NCBI RefSeq assembly: GCF_011090385.1
Contig: NZ_SEWW01000002.1
Coordinates: 175,825-239,824, forward strand
Direction of reading: 5' to 3'
Source: Aquirufa beregesia
Lineage (GTDB): Bacteria; Bacteroidota; Bacteroidia; Cytophagales; Spirosomataceae
Length of the DNA stretch: 64,000 bases
Positions 16,796-26,091 of this stretch are shown here, piece by piece (position 1 is the stretch's first letter; each line of letters opens with the position of its first letter). The translations under genes were made by a program, and so were the position numbers. The notes under the pieces are model-generated. The model was not told where the DNA came from, did not search any database, and was given only the letters and a program-made list of their open reading frames with translations.

Positions 16796-18058
16796 ATGCA
16801 TTTAACAGATAAGAAAATAGCAGTTATTGGTTTGGGTTATGTGGGATTGCCATTAGCTGTCGAATTTGGAAAAATTTATTCCGTATTAGGCTTTGATATC
16901 AATGCGCAAAGAGTACAAGAACTTAGTAATGGGATTGACCGAACATTGGAATCTAATGAAGAGGAAATCAAATCGTCTGTTCATTTGAAATTTTCAAATA
17001 AGAAAGAAGATTTACGCCAATACAATGTATTTATCGTAACGGTTCCCACGCCCATCGATCAATTCAATGCACCCGATTTAAAGCCATTATTATTGGCTTC
17101 CGAAATGTTGGGAAGTATTTTAAAAAAGGGAGATATTGTGATTTATGAAAGTACGGTGTATCCAGGTTGTACCGAGGAAGATTGTGTCCCCGTATTAGAA
17201 AAATTTTCTGGATTGAAGTTTAACCAAGATTTTTATTGTGGTTATTCTCCAGAACGTATAAACCCAGGAGATAAAGTCAATACGCTGACAAAAATTATGA
17301 AAGTAACCTCTGGTTCAACTCCTGAGATTGCTGAAGTAGTAGATCAATTGTATAAAAGTGTTATCGTGGCGGGCACGCACAAGGCGCCTAGTTTAAAGGT
17401 GGCAGAAGCCAGTAAAGCCATAGAAAATGCCCAAAGGGATGTGAATATTTCATTCGTCAATGAATTGGCTTTGATATTTGATCGAATGGGAATAGACACG
17501 CAAGATGTGTTAGAGGCAGCTGGGACTAAATGGAATTTTCTTAAATATAAACCAGGTTTGGTGGGTGGACATTGCATCGGAGTAGATCCTTATTATTTGG
17601 CTCATAAAGCCGAATCATTGGGATATCATCCTCAAGTGATTCTTTCAGGACGGAGGGTGAATGATAACATGGGGATGTTTGTGGCCAATAAAGTGGTCAA
17701 ACTCATGATACAAAAAGGAAGTGTCATCAAAGGAGCGAAGGCGCTGGTTTTGGGAATAACTTTTAAGGAAAACTGTCCAGATATTAGAAATTCAAAAGTG
17801 ATTGACATCTATAAAGAACTAAAGCAATTCGGATTGGAAGTAGATGTATATGATCCACATGCGGATGCGCAGGAAGTAGAGAAGGAATATGGACTGAGAA
17901 TTACTTCGGAATTAGGAAGTTATAATGCCATTGTGTTGGCCGTATCACATAATGAATTTTTAAATCTAGATTATCAAATGCTTAAAACGGATGCCAAAAG
18001 TGTCATTTTTGACATAAAATCCTTTTTAAACAGAGGATTAGTGGATTCGAGGTTGTAG
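16796..18058 (+). CDS. nucleotide sugar dehydrogenase (UDP-HexNAc 6-dehydrogenase, TviB/WbpO type)
   Basis: This 420-residue enzyme oxidises C6 of a UDP-sugar to a uronate with two NAD+. The N-terminal Rossmann motif is VIGLGYVGLPLA near residue 9. The three-domain UDPG/MGDP dehydrogenase layout is complete, with VPTPID, ESTVYPG, YSPERINPGD and the catalytic Cys260 in GGHCIGVDPYYL. The sequence is closer to the Vi-antigen TviB / WbpO group (UDP-GlcNAc or UDP-GalNAc) than to UDP-glucose dehydrogenases, which is a judgement by eye. It supplies an acidic HexNAcA-type precursor for the glycan and is the first biosynthetic gene of the locus. Confidence 0.92.
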   Translation: MHLTDKKIAVIGLGYVGLPLAVEFGKIYSVLGFDINAQRVQELSNGIDRTLESNEEEIKSSVHLKFSNKKEDLRQYNVFIVTVPTPIDQFNAPDLKPLLLASEMLGSILKKGDIVIYESTVYPGCTEEDCVPVLEKFSGLKFNQDFYCGYSPERINPGDKVNTLTKIMKVTSGSTPEIAEVVDQLYKSVIVAGTHKAPSLKVAEASKAIENAQRDVNISFVNELALIFDRMGIDTQDVLEAAGTKWNFLKYKPGLVGGHCIGVDPYYLAHKAESLGYHPQVILSGRRVNDNMGMFVANKVVKLMIQKGSVIKGAKALVLGITFKENCPDIRNSKVIDIYKELKQFGLEVDVYDPHADAQEVEKEYGLRITSELGSYNAIVLAVSHNEFLNLDYQMLKTDAKSVIFDIKSFLNRGLVDSRL

Positions 18059-18113
18059 TAAATAAATCCATAAGCAAGGGAATTCAAACTTGTGTTTTAT
18101 AAAAAATTAAGCT

Positions 18114-19649
18114 TTGAAGGATAATTTTTCCAAAAACTACTTTAAAATCTACCTTTGGCAGTTTATTTCAATTGGGCTTAACTTCATTTCGATGTTTATT
18201 GTAATCCCCTATTTAACGTCCAATCCTACTATTTACGGAATTTATACAGTCTGTATATCCATTTCTTCTTTTCTTGTTTATGCTGACCTTGGATTTGTCA
18301 GTGCAGGTCAAAAGTATGCCTCGGAATATTTTGCTAAAGGAAATAGGGATGAAGAAATTCAAGTTATTGGGTTTACCAATTTCATTTTAGTATCTTTTTT
18401 GATCTTGTTGGCATTGGCTTTCTTTTATCTGAGCTTCAATCCCAACTTATTGATTAAAAAACTTGCGACGGGGAATGAATTAATAATAGCGTCTCAGTTA
18501 TTATTCATTTTGGCCATTTTTACGCCAGTGACCATGTTGCAGAGATTATCACAGATGATTTTTGCTGTGAGATTGGAAGACTACATTGTTCAAAGAACTA
18601 ATATCCTGGCAAATTTAGGGAAGATAATATCCGTGTTATATTTTTTTAGAGCGGATCATTATGACATTGTAGGATATTTTTTATTTACTCAAGTTTTAAA
18701 TTTCCTAGCCATTTTGTCAGTATTAATTATAGCTAAAAAAAGATTTAAATATGATATCCTAAGGCTATTTTCCTCTATCAAGTATAATCCTGCTGTTTTT
18801 AATAAAACCAAAGGTTTGGCCCTCACAAGTTTGTTTTCTTTGGCCTCATGGATTTTGTATTATGAATTAGATCCAGCAGCTATTGGCAAATGGATAGGGG
18901 CAAAGGAGGTCGCTTTATTCGCCATTGGATTAACTATCATGTCCTTTTTTAGAAGTATACTCGGAACTATTTTTGGTCCATTTAGTGTCAGGTTTAACCA
19001 TTTTATAGGAACAAAAGATCATGATGGATTAAAAGAACTTTGTTTCACCATCACTAAGGTTACAGCGCCGCTAATCATTTTGCCTATTGTTACTTTGATT
19101 TTGATGTCGCCTTCTTTGATCGTAAGCTGGGTAGGAATACAGTATACGGAATCCATCATTCCTGCCAAATTTTTAATCGCTTGCAATATATTTGCGTTTA
19201 TCTCATATCCGGGTTCACTACTTTTAATGGCGCAAGAAAGGGTAAAATTAATGTACTTTGTCAATGCCCTACTTCCCATTATTTACTGGGGTGGAATTAG
19301 TTTAACTTATTCAACCTTTGGATTGAATTCATTTGCCTTCTTTAAATTCTTTGCTTTTAGTATGAATGCTTTAGTTTATGCTCTTGTACTCGTTAAATTT
19401 TTTAATTTGTCCTTGATTCAGTTCCTGGAAAATTATATTAAGCCCATCATTTTACCCATATTATTTTTGTTTTCTTCCTATTATTTATTTTCGGATTTTC
19501 TTCCCATGGAAAAGTCGAAACTGAATTTATTAGTAGTTGGGGCCTATTCTTCGTCCATGTTGATGATTTCATTTTTAGTATTATATTTTTCATCATCCAA
19601 TTTCAAGGGTCAAATTTTAAATATGATATCCTTGGTAAAAAATACGTAA
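18114..19649 (+). CDS. polysaccharide flippase Wzx-like (MATE/MVF superfamily)
   Basis: This 511-residue protein has about 12-14 membrane helices throughout. It starts at TTG 18114; the next ATG would remove the first helix (IYLWQFISIGLNFISMF), so TTG is preferred. The N-terminal pattern, including VIPYLTSNPTIYGIYTV and YADLGFVSAGQKYASEYF, is typical of oligosaccharide flippases of the PST family. It should move undecaprenyl-linked repeat units from the cytoplasmic to the periplasmic side of the inner membrane for polymerisation by the Wzy-like protein at 48715. A 101-base AT-rich gap with no recognised signal follows it. Confidence 0.88.
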   Translation: MKDNFSKNYFKIYLWQFISIGLNFISMFIVIPYLTSNPTIYGIYTVCISISSFLVYADLGFVSAGQKYASEYFAKGNRDEEIQVIGFTNFILVSFLILLALAFFYLSFNPNLLIKKLATGNELIIASQLLFILAIFTPVTMLQRLSQMIFAVRLEDYIVQRTNILANLGKIISVLYFFRADHYDIVGYFLFTQVLNFLAILSVLIIAKKRFKYDILRLFSSIKYNPAVFNKTKGLALTSLFSLASWILYYELDPAAIGKWIGAKEVALFAIGLTIMSFFRSILGTIFGPFSVRFNHFIGTKDHDGLKELCFTITKVTAPLIILPIVTLILMSPSLIVSWVGIQYTESIIPAKFLIACNIFAFISYPGSLLLMAQERVKLMYFVNALLPIIYWGGISLTYSTFGLNSFAFFKFFAFSMNALVYALVLVKFFNLSLIQFLENYIKPIILPILFLFSSYYLFSDFLPMEKSKLNLLVVGAYSSSMLMISFLVLYFSSSNFKGQILNMISLVKNT

Positions 19650-19750
19650 CTAAAATAAGTAGTAGATTTTCAGTGTGTTATTGATCAATTTTAATAAAAT
19701 TAATTACTATTATTAAATAAATACTTTTTATAATTAATCCTTGAAAAATT

Positions 19751-20761
19751 ATGTTAAACAATAAGTCAATTTTAATTACTGGAGGTACAGGTTCATTCGG
19801 GAAAATGTTTACTAAAGTAATTCTCGAAAGATATCCACAAGTTAAAAGATTGGTAATCTATTCAAGGGACGAATTGAAACAATTTGAAATGGCCCAAGTG
19901 TTCTCTGGTAGTAAGTACCCTCAAATCAGGTATTTTATTGGCGATGTAAGAGATGGAGCTAGATTTAAACGCGCATGTGAAGGTATAGATATTATCATTC
20001 ATGCAGCCGCCTTAAAGCAAGTACCTGCGGCTGAGTACAATCCTGATGAGTGCATTAAAACCAATATTGGTGGTGCGCAGAATGTTATTGATGCTGCTTT
20101 GTCTACGAATGTTCGTATTGTGGTAGCACTTTCTACAGATAAAGCCGCCGCCCCAATTAATTTATATGGAGCAACTAAATTAGTATCCGATAAATTGTTT
20201 ATCGCTGCTAATAATATTCGAGGTCATCATGATATCCGATTTTCAGTGGTTCGTTATGGTAATGTAATGGGTTCTAGAGGCTCAGTTATTCCATTCTTTT
20301 TTGAAAGAGCGAAAGAGGGAGTATTGCCAATTACCCATAAGGAAATGACCCGATTTAACATTTCCCTAGAAGATGGTGTAGATATGGTCTTATGGGCTAT
20401 TGAAAATGCCATAGGTGGAGAAATTTTTGTACCCAAAATCCCTTCCTATACCATAGAAACAGTGGCAAGAGCAATTGCTCCAAATGCAAAAATGGATGAG
20501 ATTGGAATTAGACCTGGAGAAAAGTTACATGAAGAGATGATTACGGAAAGTGATTCGTATAATACCATTGAATTTGACAAGTATTATGCTATTCTCACTT
20601 CCAATGCCGACAAGAATATATACCTCAATCATTTCAAGGGTTGGGAGGTGGAAAAAGGATTTAAGTATAATTCAGAAACAAATACCGAGTGGGAAACAGT
20701 AGATTCCATGCGTTTAAAAATTAAAGAATTTGTTGATCCTAACTTTAAACCAGTAGAATGA
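19751..20761 (+). CDS. pseB: UDP-N-acetylglucosamine 4,6-dehydratase (inverting), PseB
   Basis: This 336-residue SDR enzyme carries out the first step of pseudaminic acid synthesis: UDP-GlcNAc to the 4-keto-6-deoxy-L-arabino product. The nucleotide-binding motif GGTGSFG lies near residue 11, followed by YSRDELKQFEM, HAAALKQVPAAEYNP and the active-site segment NLYGATK near 140. Length and motifs fit PseB/FlaA1. It overlaps pseC by four bases (ATGA), as in many pseudaminic loci. The gene begins after a 101-base gap and may have its own promoter, though none is clear. Confidence 0.95.
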   Translation: MLNNKSILITGGTGSFGKMFTKVILERYPQVKRLVIYSRDELKQFEMAQVFSGSKYPQIRYFIGDVRDGARFKRACEGIDIIIHAAALKQVPAAEYNPDECIKTNIGGAQNVIDAALSTNVRIVVALSTDKAAAPINLYGATKLVSDKLFIAANNIRGHHDIRFSVVRYGNVMGSRGSVIPFFFERAKEGVLPITHKEMTRFNISLEDGVDMVLWAIENAIGGEIFVPKIPSYTIETVARAIAPNAKMDEIGIRPGEKLHEEMITESDSYNTIEFDKYYAILTSNADKNIYLNHFKGWEVEKGFKYNSETNTEWETVDSMRLKIKEFVDPNFKPVE

Positions 20762-21948
20762 TACCAATACCCTATGGAAAACAGCAGATTACTGAAGAAG
20801 ATATTCAATTAGTAGTTGATGTTTTAAAATCAGATTATTTAACTCAAGGCCCTAAAATTGTAGAATTTGAAAAGGCCATGGCATCTTATTTAGGCTGTCA
20901 ATTTGCCGTAGCAGTGTCTAACGGAACCGCTGCATTACATCTTTCGGCTATGGCCTTGGGAGTAAAAAAGGGTCAAAAAGTAATTACCACTCCGATCACT
21001 TTTGCTGCCTCAGCCAATTGTATCCGCTATTGTGATGGAGAAGTTGTATTTGCCGATATTGATCCAGAAACCTATTTATTAGACATAAAGAGCGTCAGGA
21101 GCTTATTAGAGGCTTCACCCAAAGGGACATATCATGGAATTATACCCGTTGATTTTTCAGGTAGGGCTGTAGATTTAGAAGCTTTTAGAAAGTTAGCAGA
21201 TGAATTTGATTGCTGGATCATTGAAGATGCATGCCATTCACCCGGTGGATATTTTATAGATTCAAAAGGAATTCAACAAAATTGTGGGAATGGAAATTTG
21301 GCAGAACTGTCTATTTTTTCTTTTCACCCGGTGAAACATATTGCTTGTGGAGAGGGGGGCATGATTACTACCAATGATGAAGCATTGTATCAAAAACTGT
21401 TACAATTAAGGACTCATGGTATTGTAAAAAATGAAGCTTTGTTTACCAATTCTATTGAATTAGCTGGGGGAGAATCATCTTATCCTAATTGGTATATGGA
21501 AATGCAAGAATTAGGGTATAATTATCGGCTTACCGATTTTCAAGCTGCTCTAGGTTTAGGACAATTATCTAGAGCTGAAAAAGGTCTAGAAATTAGGAGA
21601 AACATAGCCCAAAAATATACTCAGGCTTTTGAAAATATTCCTGAAATAAAGAGAAAATCAGGCAGTGTCATTGGTCATGCCTATCATCTCTATGTCATTG
21701 AAGTAGAGGAGAGACTGCATCTGTATAACTATTTAAAAGCAAATAATATATTCACGCAGATTCATTATTTCCCCACACATTTAATGCCGTATTATCAAAA
21801 TTTGGGATGGGAAGTAGGAGATTGTCCCCATGCCGAAAATTATTATAAAAATTGTATTAGTCTTCCCATGTATCCATCATTGACAGATCAACAATTTGAT
21901 TATGTAGTGGATACCGTTTTGCTGGGTTTAAAGACGAGTAAAAGGTAG
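20758..21948 (+). CDS. pseC: UDP-4-keto-6-deoxy-HexNAc aminotransferase, PseC
   Basis: This 396-residue PLP enzyme belongs to the DegT/DnrJ/EryC1 family and adds an amino group at C4 of the PseB product. Visible marks include SNGTAALHLSAMALG, IEDACHSPGG and the PLP-binding Lys193 in FHPVKHIACGEGG. The C-terminal QIHYFPTHLMPYY is typical of PseC. Translation is coupled to pseB through the ATGA overlap. The product is UDP-4-amino-4,6-dideoxy-beta-L-AltNAc, the substrate for an acetyltransferase such as the one at 27511. Confidence 0.95.
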   Translation: MIPIPYGKQQITEEDIQLVVDVLKSDYLTQGPKIVEFEKAMASYLGCQFAVAVSNGTAALHLSAMALGVKKGQKVITTPITFAASANCIRYCDGEVVFADIDPETYLLDIKSVRSLLEASPKGTYHGIIPVDFSGRAVDLEAFRKLADEFDCWIIEDACHSPGGYFIDSKGIQQNCGNGNLAELSIFSFHPVKHIACGEGGMITTNDEALYQKLLQLRTHGIVKNEALFTNSIELAGGESSYPNWYMEMQELGYNYRLTDFQAALGLGQLSRAEKGLEIRRNIAQKYTQAFENIPEIKRKSGSVIGHAYHLYVIEVEERLHLYNYLKANNIFTQIHYFPTHLMPYYQNLGWEVGDCPHAENYYKNCISLPMYPSLTDQQFDYVVDTVLLGLKTSKR

Positions 21949-21953
21949 CTGTG

Positions 21954-22811
21954 ATGTCAAAATTGATTTTGGGAACAGTACAGTTTGGCCTAAATTATGG
22001 TATTAATAATGTAAATGGCCAAACAGCGGAAGAAGAAGCTTTCCAAATTTTGGATTTTGCCTATCAAAACGGAATTAAGCGATTAGATACAGCGGCGAAC
22101 TATGGAAATGCTGAAGAAGTATTAGGTAAATATTTCACAAAGCACCCATCCAAAAAATTTGAAATCATTACCAAATTTAATTTGATAAATAGGACTTGTG
22201 AGGAATCATTAAAATCAAGTATTGATAAACTTCAAGTAGAGTCGGTCAATTCCATGATGTTTCATTCTTTTTCGGATTACCAAAAAAGTAAAAGCCAAAT
22301 TCAAGAATTAAATAGAAACTGTAAAGGTAAATTGTTTAAAAATCTAGGCGTTTCTGTCTATACCAATGATCAATTGAAATCAGTCATTGAAGATCCAGAA
22401 ATAGATTTAATTCAAGCCCCATTTAATCTATTAGATAATGAAAATTTACGTGGAGAGTTATTTTTGAAAATTAAAGAAGCGGGTAAAGAACTTCATACGA
22501 GATCCGTTTTTCTACAAGGTCTTTTCTTTAAGGACATCAACTTGTTTCCAGAAAAACTGAAATCCTTACTACCATCTATTCAATTACTTAAAGACCTTGC
22601 TAATAAGAATCATATTTCGTTAAATGATATGGCCATAGCCTATGTTTTCTCGAAAAAATATATCGATGGAGTATTGTTTGGGGTAGATAGTTTAGAGCAA
22701 ATGAAACAAAATGTTATTAGCTCATCAACGGTACTTTCTGAAGAAACAATTCATCAAATAGATGCCATCAAAATTTCCAATGTTGATTTATTAAATCCTT
22801 CCTTGTGGTAA
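21954..22811 (+). CDS. aldo/keto reductase of nonulosonate-type loci
   Basis: This 285-residue protein starts at ATG 21954 (the GTG just before is also in frame). It has the aldo/keto reductase TIM-barrel pattern: LGTVQFGLNYGINN at the N-terminus, RLDTAANYGNAEEVLG with the catalytic Asp and Tyr, KFN for the Lys region, and MFHSFSDY for the His strand. Homologues commonly sit beside nonulosonic acid genes, but the reduction they perform is not settled. It lies five bases after pseC and overlaps the cytidylyltransferase gene that follows, so it is probably part of the same sugar pathway. Confidence 0.85.
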   Translation: MSKLILGTVQFGLNYGINNVNGQTAEEEAFQILDFAYQNGIKRLDTAANYGNAEEVLGKYFTKHPSKKFEIITKFNLINRTCEESLKSSIDKLQVESVNSMMFHSFSDYQKSKSQIQELNRNCKGKLFKNLGVSVYTNDQLKSVIEDPEIDLIQAPFNLLDNENLRGELFLKIKEAGKELHTRSVFLQGLFFKDINLFPEKLKSLLPSIQLLKDLANKNHISLNDMAIAYVFSKKYIDGVLFGVDSLEQMKQNVISSSTVLSEETIHQIDAIKISNVDLLNPSLW

Positions 22812-23572
22812 AAGAAAAAGTCATCATATTAACTCAAGCGAGAATAGGGAGTACAAGATTCCCAAGTAAAGTGTTAAAGAAAATTGGAGAGGAGAGCTTG
22901 CTTTCCATTCATCTGAAAAGACTAAAAAGGTCAGAGAACGCAGCAAAAATAATTGTTGCTACTACGTTTGAAGATGATTCGGACAAAATCGTAGATATTG
23001 CAATGCATGAAAATGTGGAATCAATTAAAGGCTCCACCGATGATGTCCTTGATCGCTTTTACCAAGCAGCCAAAAAAGAGAATCCAGACTTTGTTGTTCG
23101 CGTTACATCAGACTGCCCGTTGATTGATCATCAATTAATTGATCAGGTTATAGAAATGACCATTCAAAATGACCTTGATTATGGTTCCAATATTTTGGTG
23201 GAAGAATTTCCAGATGGACAGGATATTGAAGTAATCAAATGGTCTGCTCTCGAAAAAGCTTGGCAAGAAGCTAAACTTCCATCAGAACGAGAACACGTTA
23301 CTCCTTACATCAGAAAAAACACCGATTTCAACGGCGGAACCTTATTCAAAGCAAAGAATTTTTCGGCAAATGCCAATTATAATCAGGTTAGAATGACAGT
23401 AGATGAGCCGTCAGATTTGGAGACCATCGCTATGTTGATTTCTAAATTAGGTATGGATCAAAGCTGGAAAACGTATGCAGATTATATAGTAGAAAACCCT
23501 GAAGTATTTGAAAACCAAAAAATTGTTCGAAATGAAGGATATAGTAAATCCTTACAAAAAGATGATAAATAA
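22805..23572 (+). CDS. cytidylyltransferase family protein (SpsF/PseF-like)
   Basis: This 255-residue protein starts at GTG 22805, overlapping the previous stop. The N-terminal nucleotide-binding motif is ILTQARIGSTRFPSKVLKKI, and VRVTSDCPLID near residue 100 is the metal-binding segment, as in CMP-nonulosonate cytidylyltransferases and SpsF. It would activate the finished nonulosonic acid with CTP. It is the only such enzyme in the window, so it is the candidate for CMP-pseudaminate formation; other SpsF-like proteins act on different sugars. It overlaps the aminotransferase gene by one base. Confidence 0.82.
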   Translation: MVKEKVIILTQARIGSTRFPSKVLKKIGEESLLSIHLKRLKRSENAAKIIVATTFEDDSDKIVDIAMHENVESIKGSTDDVLDRFYQAAKKENPDFVVRVTSDCPLIDHQLIDQVIEMTIQNDLDYGSNILVEEFPDGQDIEVIKWSALEKAWQEAKLPSEREHVTPYIRKNTDFNGGTLFKAKNFSANANYNQVRMTVDEPSDLETIAMLISKLGMDQSWKTYADYIVENPEVFENQKIVRNEGYSKSLQKDDK

Positions 23573-24879
23573 TGGGGAAAGGACAAGAATTATATAAAAA
23601 AGCAAAAACACTCATTCCTGGTGGAACCATGTTGTTGTCTAAAAGACCTGAGATGTTCCTACCTGACAACTGGCCATCTTATTACAGTAAGGCAAAAGGT
23701 TGTAAGGTATGGGATCTTGATGGGAAGGAATACATCGACATGTGTATCATGGGTATTGGGACCAATACTTTAGGTTATGGTAATGATGAAGTGGATGCCG
23801 CGGTCATTCAAACGGTGACGAATGGGAACATGAGTACACTCAATTGTCCCGAAGAAGTTTGGTTAGCAGAAGAGTTAATACAAATGAACCCTTGGGCTCA
23901 AATGGTCAGATTTGCCAGAAGTGGTGGGGAAGCCAACGCCATAGCCATTCGTATTGCTCGTGCAGCTTCTGGAAAAGATAAGGTGGCAATTTGTGGATAT
24001 CATGGTTGGCATGATTGGTATTTATCAACCAATCATAACCAAGGCGATGGCCTATCAGGCCATCTTTTGCCAGGTTTAGATCCTTCAGGAGTTCCTAAAA
24101 ACCTGAAAGACACGGTTTTCCCTTTTCATTATAATAATATAGAGGAATTGGAAAACTTGATTAAAAATCAGGATATAGGTGTAATTAAAATGGAAGTTGT
24201 CAGAAATTTTGGGCCAGAGGATAATTTTCTTCAAAAAGTTCGTGACTTGGCCACAAAACATCATATCGTTTTGATTTTCGACGAATGTACTTCCGGATTT
24301 AGAGAGACCTATGGAGGGATATATAAAAAATATGGCGTTGAACCAGATGTAGCCATGTTTGGAAAAACGATAGGCAACGGCTACGCCTTAACAGCAGTGG
24401 TAGGTAAGAGAGAGGTGATGGAAGCTGCTCAAAAAACGTTTATTAGCAGTACATTTTGGACAGAAAGAATTGGACCAACGGCTGCCTTGAAAACCTTAGA
24501 AGTAATGAAGCGAATAAAATCGTGGGAAATCATTACAGAAAATGGGTTAATCATGCGGAGAGGTTGGAAAAAATTAGCTGAGAGCCATCAATTGAATATT
24601 TCAATCTCTGGAATTCCCTCACTTTCTACCTATTCATTTGCGGGAGAGGATGCATTAAAATATAAAACCTACCTCACTCAGGAAATGTTAAAAATGGGTT
24701 TTTTAGCTAGTACTAACTTTTATGCTTCTGTCGTACATGAAGAGGAGCATTTTGCATCCTATTTCCAAGCTTTGGATCAAGTATACCAAGTGATTTCTGA
24801 ATGCGATAAAGGTCAAAAAAGGATCGATGATTTATTAGAAGGACCAGTTTGCCATTCGGGCTTTAAACGACTTAATTAA
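23572..24879 (+). CDS. class III aminotransferase (glutamate-1-semialdehyde aminomutase-like)
   Basis: This 435-residue PLP enzyme shows the class III fold: GGTMLLSKRPEMFLP at the start, FARSGGEANAIAIR, the aromatic GYHGWHDWY segment, IFDECTSGFR with the PLP Asp, and Lys265 in FGKTIGNGYALTAVVG. It resembles glutamate-1-semialdehyde aminomutase, but the surroundings point to a sugar or nonulosonate transamination, not haem synthesis. It overlaps the cytidylyltransferase gene by one base and precedes the amidotransferase gene by 24 bases. The true substrate is unknown. Confidence 0.87.
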   Translation: MGKGQELYKKAKTLIPGGTMLLSKRPEMFLPDNWPSYYSKAKGCKVWDLDGKEYIDMCIMGIGTNTLGYGNDEVDAAVIQTVTNGNMSTLNCPEEVWLAEELIQMNPWAQMVRFARSGGEANAIAIRIARAASGKDKVAICGYHGWHDWYLSTNHNQGDGLSGHLLPGLDPSGVPKNLKDTVFPFHYNNIEELENLIKNQDIGVIKMEVVRNFGPEDNFLQKVRDLATKHHIVLIFDECTSGFRETYGGIYKKYGVEPDVAMFGKTIGNGYALTAVVGKREVMEAAQKTFISSTFWTERIGPTAALKTLEVMKRIKSWEIITENGLIMRRGWKKLAESHQLNISISGIPSLSTYSFAGEDALKYKTYLTQEMLKMGFLASTNFYASVVHEEEHFASYFQALDQVYQVISECDKGQKRIDDLLEGPVCHSGFKRLN

Positions 24880-24903
24880 TTTACATAGTTAAATAATTTT
24901 CAA

Positions 24904-26091
24904 ATGAAAAGGTGTACCAAATGTTTACTCCCAGAAACACACGAATCAATTTCTTTTGATGAAATGGGTGTTTGTAGTATTTGCAGACAAGTAGAATTTA
25001 AAGAAGGAAAAATTGATTGGGAATCAAGGAAAAAAGACTTGTCTGAACTTATTGAAATGCACAGAGGCAAGTACGATTACGATTGTATAGTTCCTTTTAG
25101 TGGTGGAAAAGATAGTGTGTGGACATTATATTATTTAATGAAGGAGTTTAAAATCAAGCCTCTTGTAGTTCGTTTTGATCATGGTTTTCTAAGGCCAAAC
25201 CTAAATGAAAATACCATCAATGTCTTGAGAAACCTAGGAGCTGATTTTATTTCATTTACTCCCAATTGGAAAGTTGTGCAAAAATTAATGTTGCAAAGCT
25301 TTTTAGAAAAAGGAGATTTCTGTTGGCATTGTCATACCGGAATTTTTTCCTACCCTATGCACATTGCTATTAAATTTAAAGTACCACTTATTTTTTGGGG
25401 TGAACCCTCCGCTGAATACACCTCGTATTACAGCTATGATCAACCTGAAGAAGTGGATGAAAAAAGATTTAATCGCTTTGTGAACCTTGGGATTACAGCT
25501 TTAGATATGGCGGTGAGGTTAGGTGGGGATCTGGATGAAAGAGACTTTAAACCATATACTTACCCTCCTTTGAAAGAATTAAGAGCACTAAATTATAAAA
25601 GTGTATGCCTTGGATCATATATTCCTTGGGATGTAAAGACTCAATCGAAAATCATTATGGATGAATTGGGTTGGAAAGGTGATTTGGTTGAAAATGTACC
25701 TCCTCAATACAATTACGAGAAGATAGAATGTCATATGCAGGGGGTAAGAGATTACATTAAATACATTAAGCGAGGATATACCCGACCTACAGCTTTAGCT
25801 TCCATCGACATTCGTCATGGAAGATTAGATAGAGAAGATGGGGTGAAAATGATAGATGAATTCGAAGGCAAGAAACCTGCTAGCTTAGAAATTTTTCTAG
25901 AAATGGTGGGACTTACCGAAGCAGAATTTTTTGAAATTGCCCAGAGCCATACCGTTTCGCCATGGAAATTGAATGTTTTTGAACAAGAAGCAGGTGCTAA
26001 ATTGCCAGACTTCAACCAATGGACAAGAAATGGCAAAATGGATAGAGCAGAAGCAGATGTTCAAATTGAAAATTGGAGAAAGTCTCAATAG
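24904..26091 (+). CDS. N-acetyl sugar amidotransferase (PseA/WbpG-type), copy 1
   Basis: This 395-residue protein has an N-terminal zinc-type pair CTKC...CSIC and a PP-loop ATPase motif FSGGKDS near residue 66, followed by HCH in FCWHCHTG. The family uses ammonia to turn an N-acetyl group on a sugar into an acetamidino group, as PseA does with pseudaminic acid and WbpG in the Pseudomonas O-antigen. The ammonia source is expected to be the HisH/HisF-like pair directly downstream, which follows with no gap. The substrate here is probably the nonulosonate made by the neighbouring genes. A second, diverged copy is at 56470. Confidence 0.9.
   Translation: MKRCTKCLLPETHESISFDEMGVCSICRQVEFKEGKIDWESRKKDLSELIEMHRGKYDYDCIVPFSGGKDSVWTLYYLMKEFKIKPLVVRFDHGFLRPNLNENTINVLRNLGADFISFTPNWKVVQKLMLQSFLEKGDFCWHCHTGIFSYPMHIAIKFKVPLIFWGEPSAEYTSYYSYDQPEEVDEKRFNRFVNLGITALDMAVRLGGDLDERDFKPYTYPPLKELRALNYKSVCLGSYIPWDVKTQSKIIMDELGWKGDLVENVPPQYNYEKIECHMQGVRDYIKYIKRGYTRPTALASIDIRHGRLDREDGVKMIDEFEGKKPASLEIFLEMVGLTEAEFFEIAQSHTVSPWKLNVFEQEAGAKLPDFNQWTRNGKMDRAEADVQIENWRKSQ

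Noticed and set aside
23572-24879. Glutamate-1-semialdehyde aminomutase of haem synthesis
   Set aside because: The family resemblance is real, but it overlaps a cytidylyltransferase gene in a nonulosonate block, so a sugar-related substrate is more likely.
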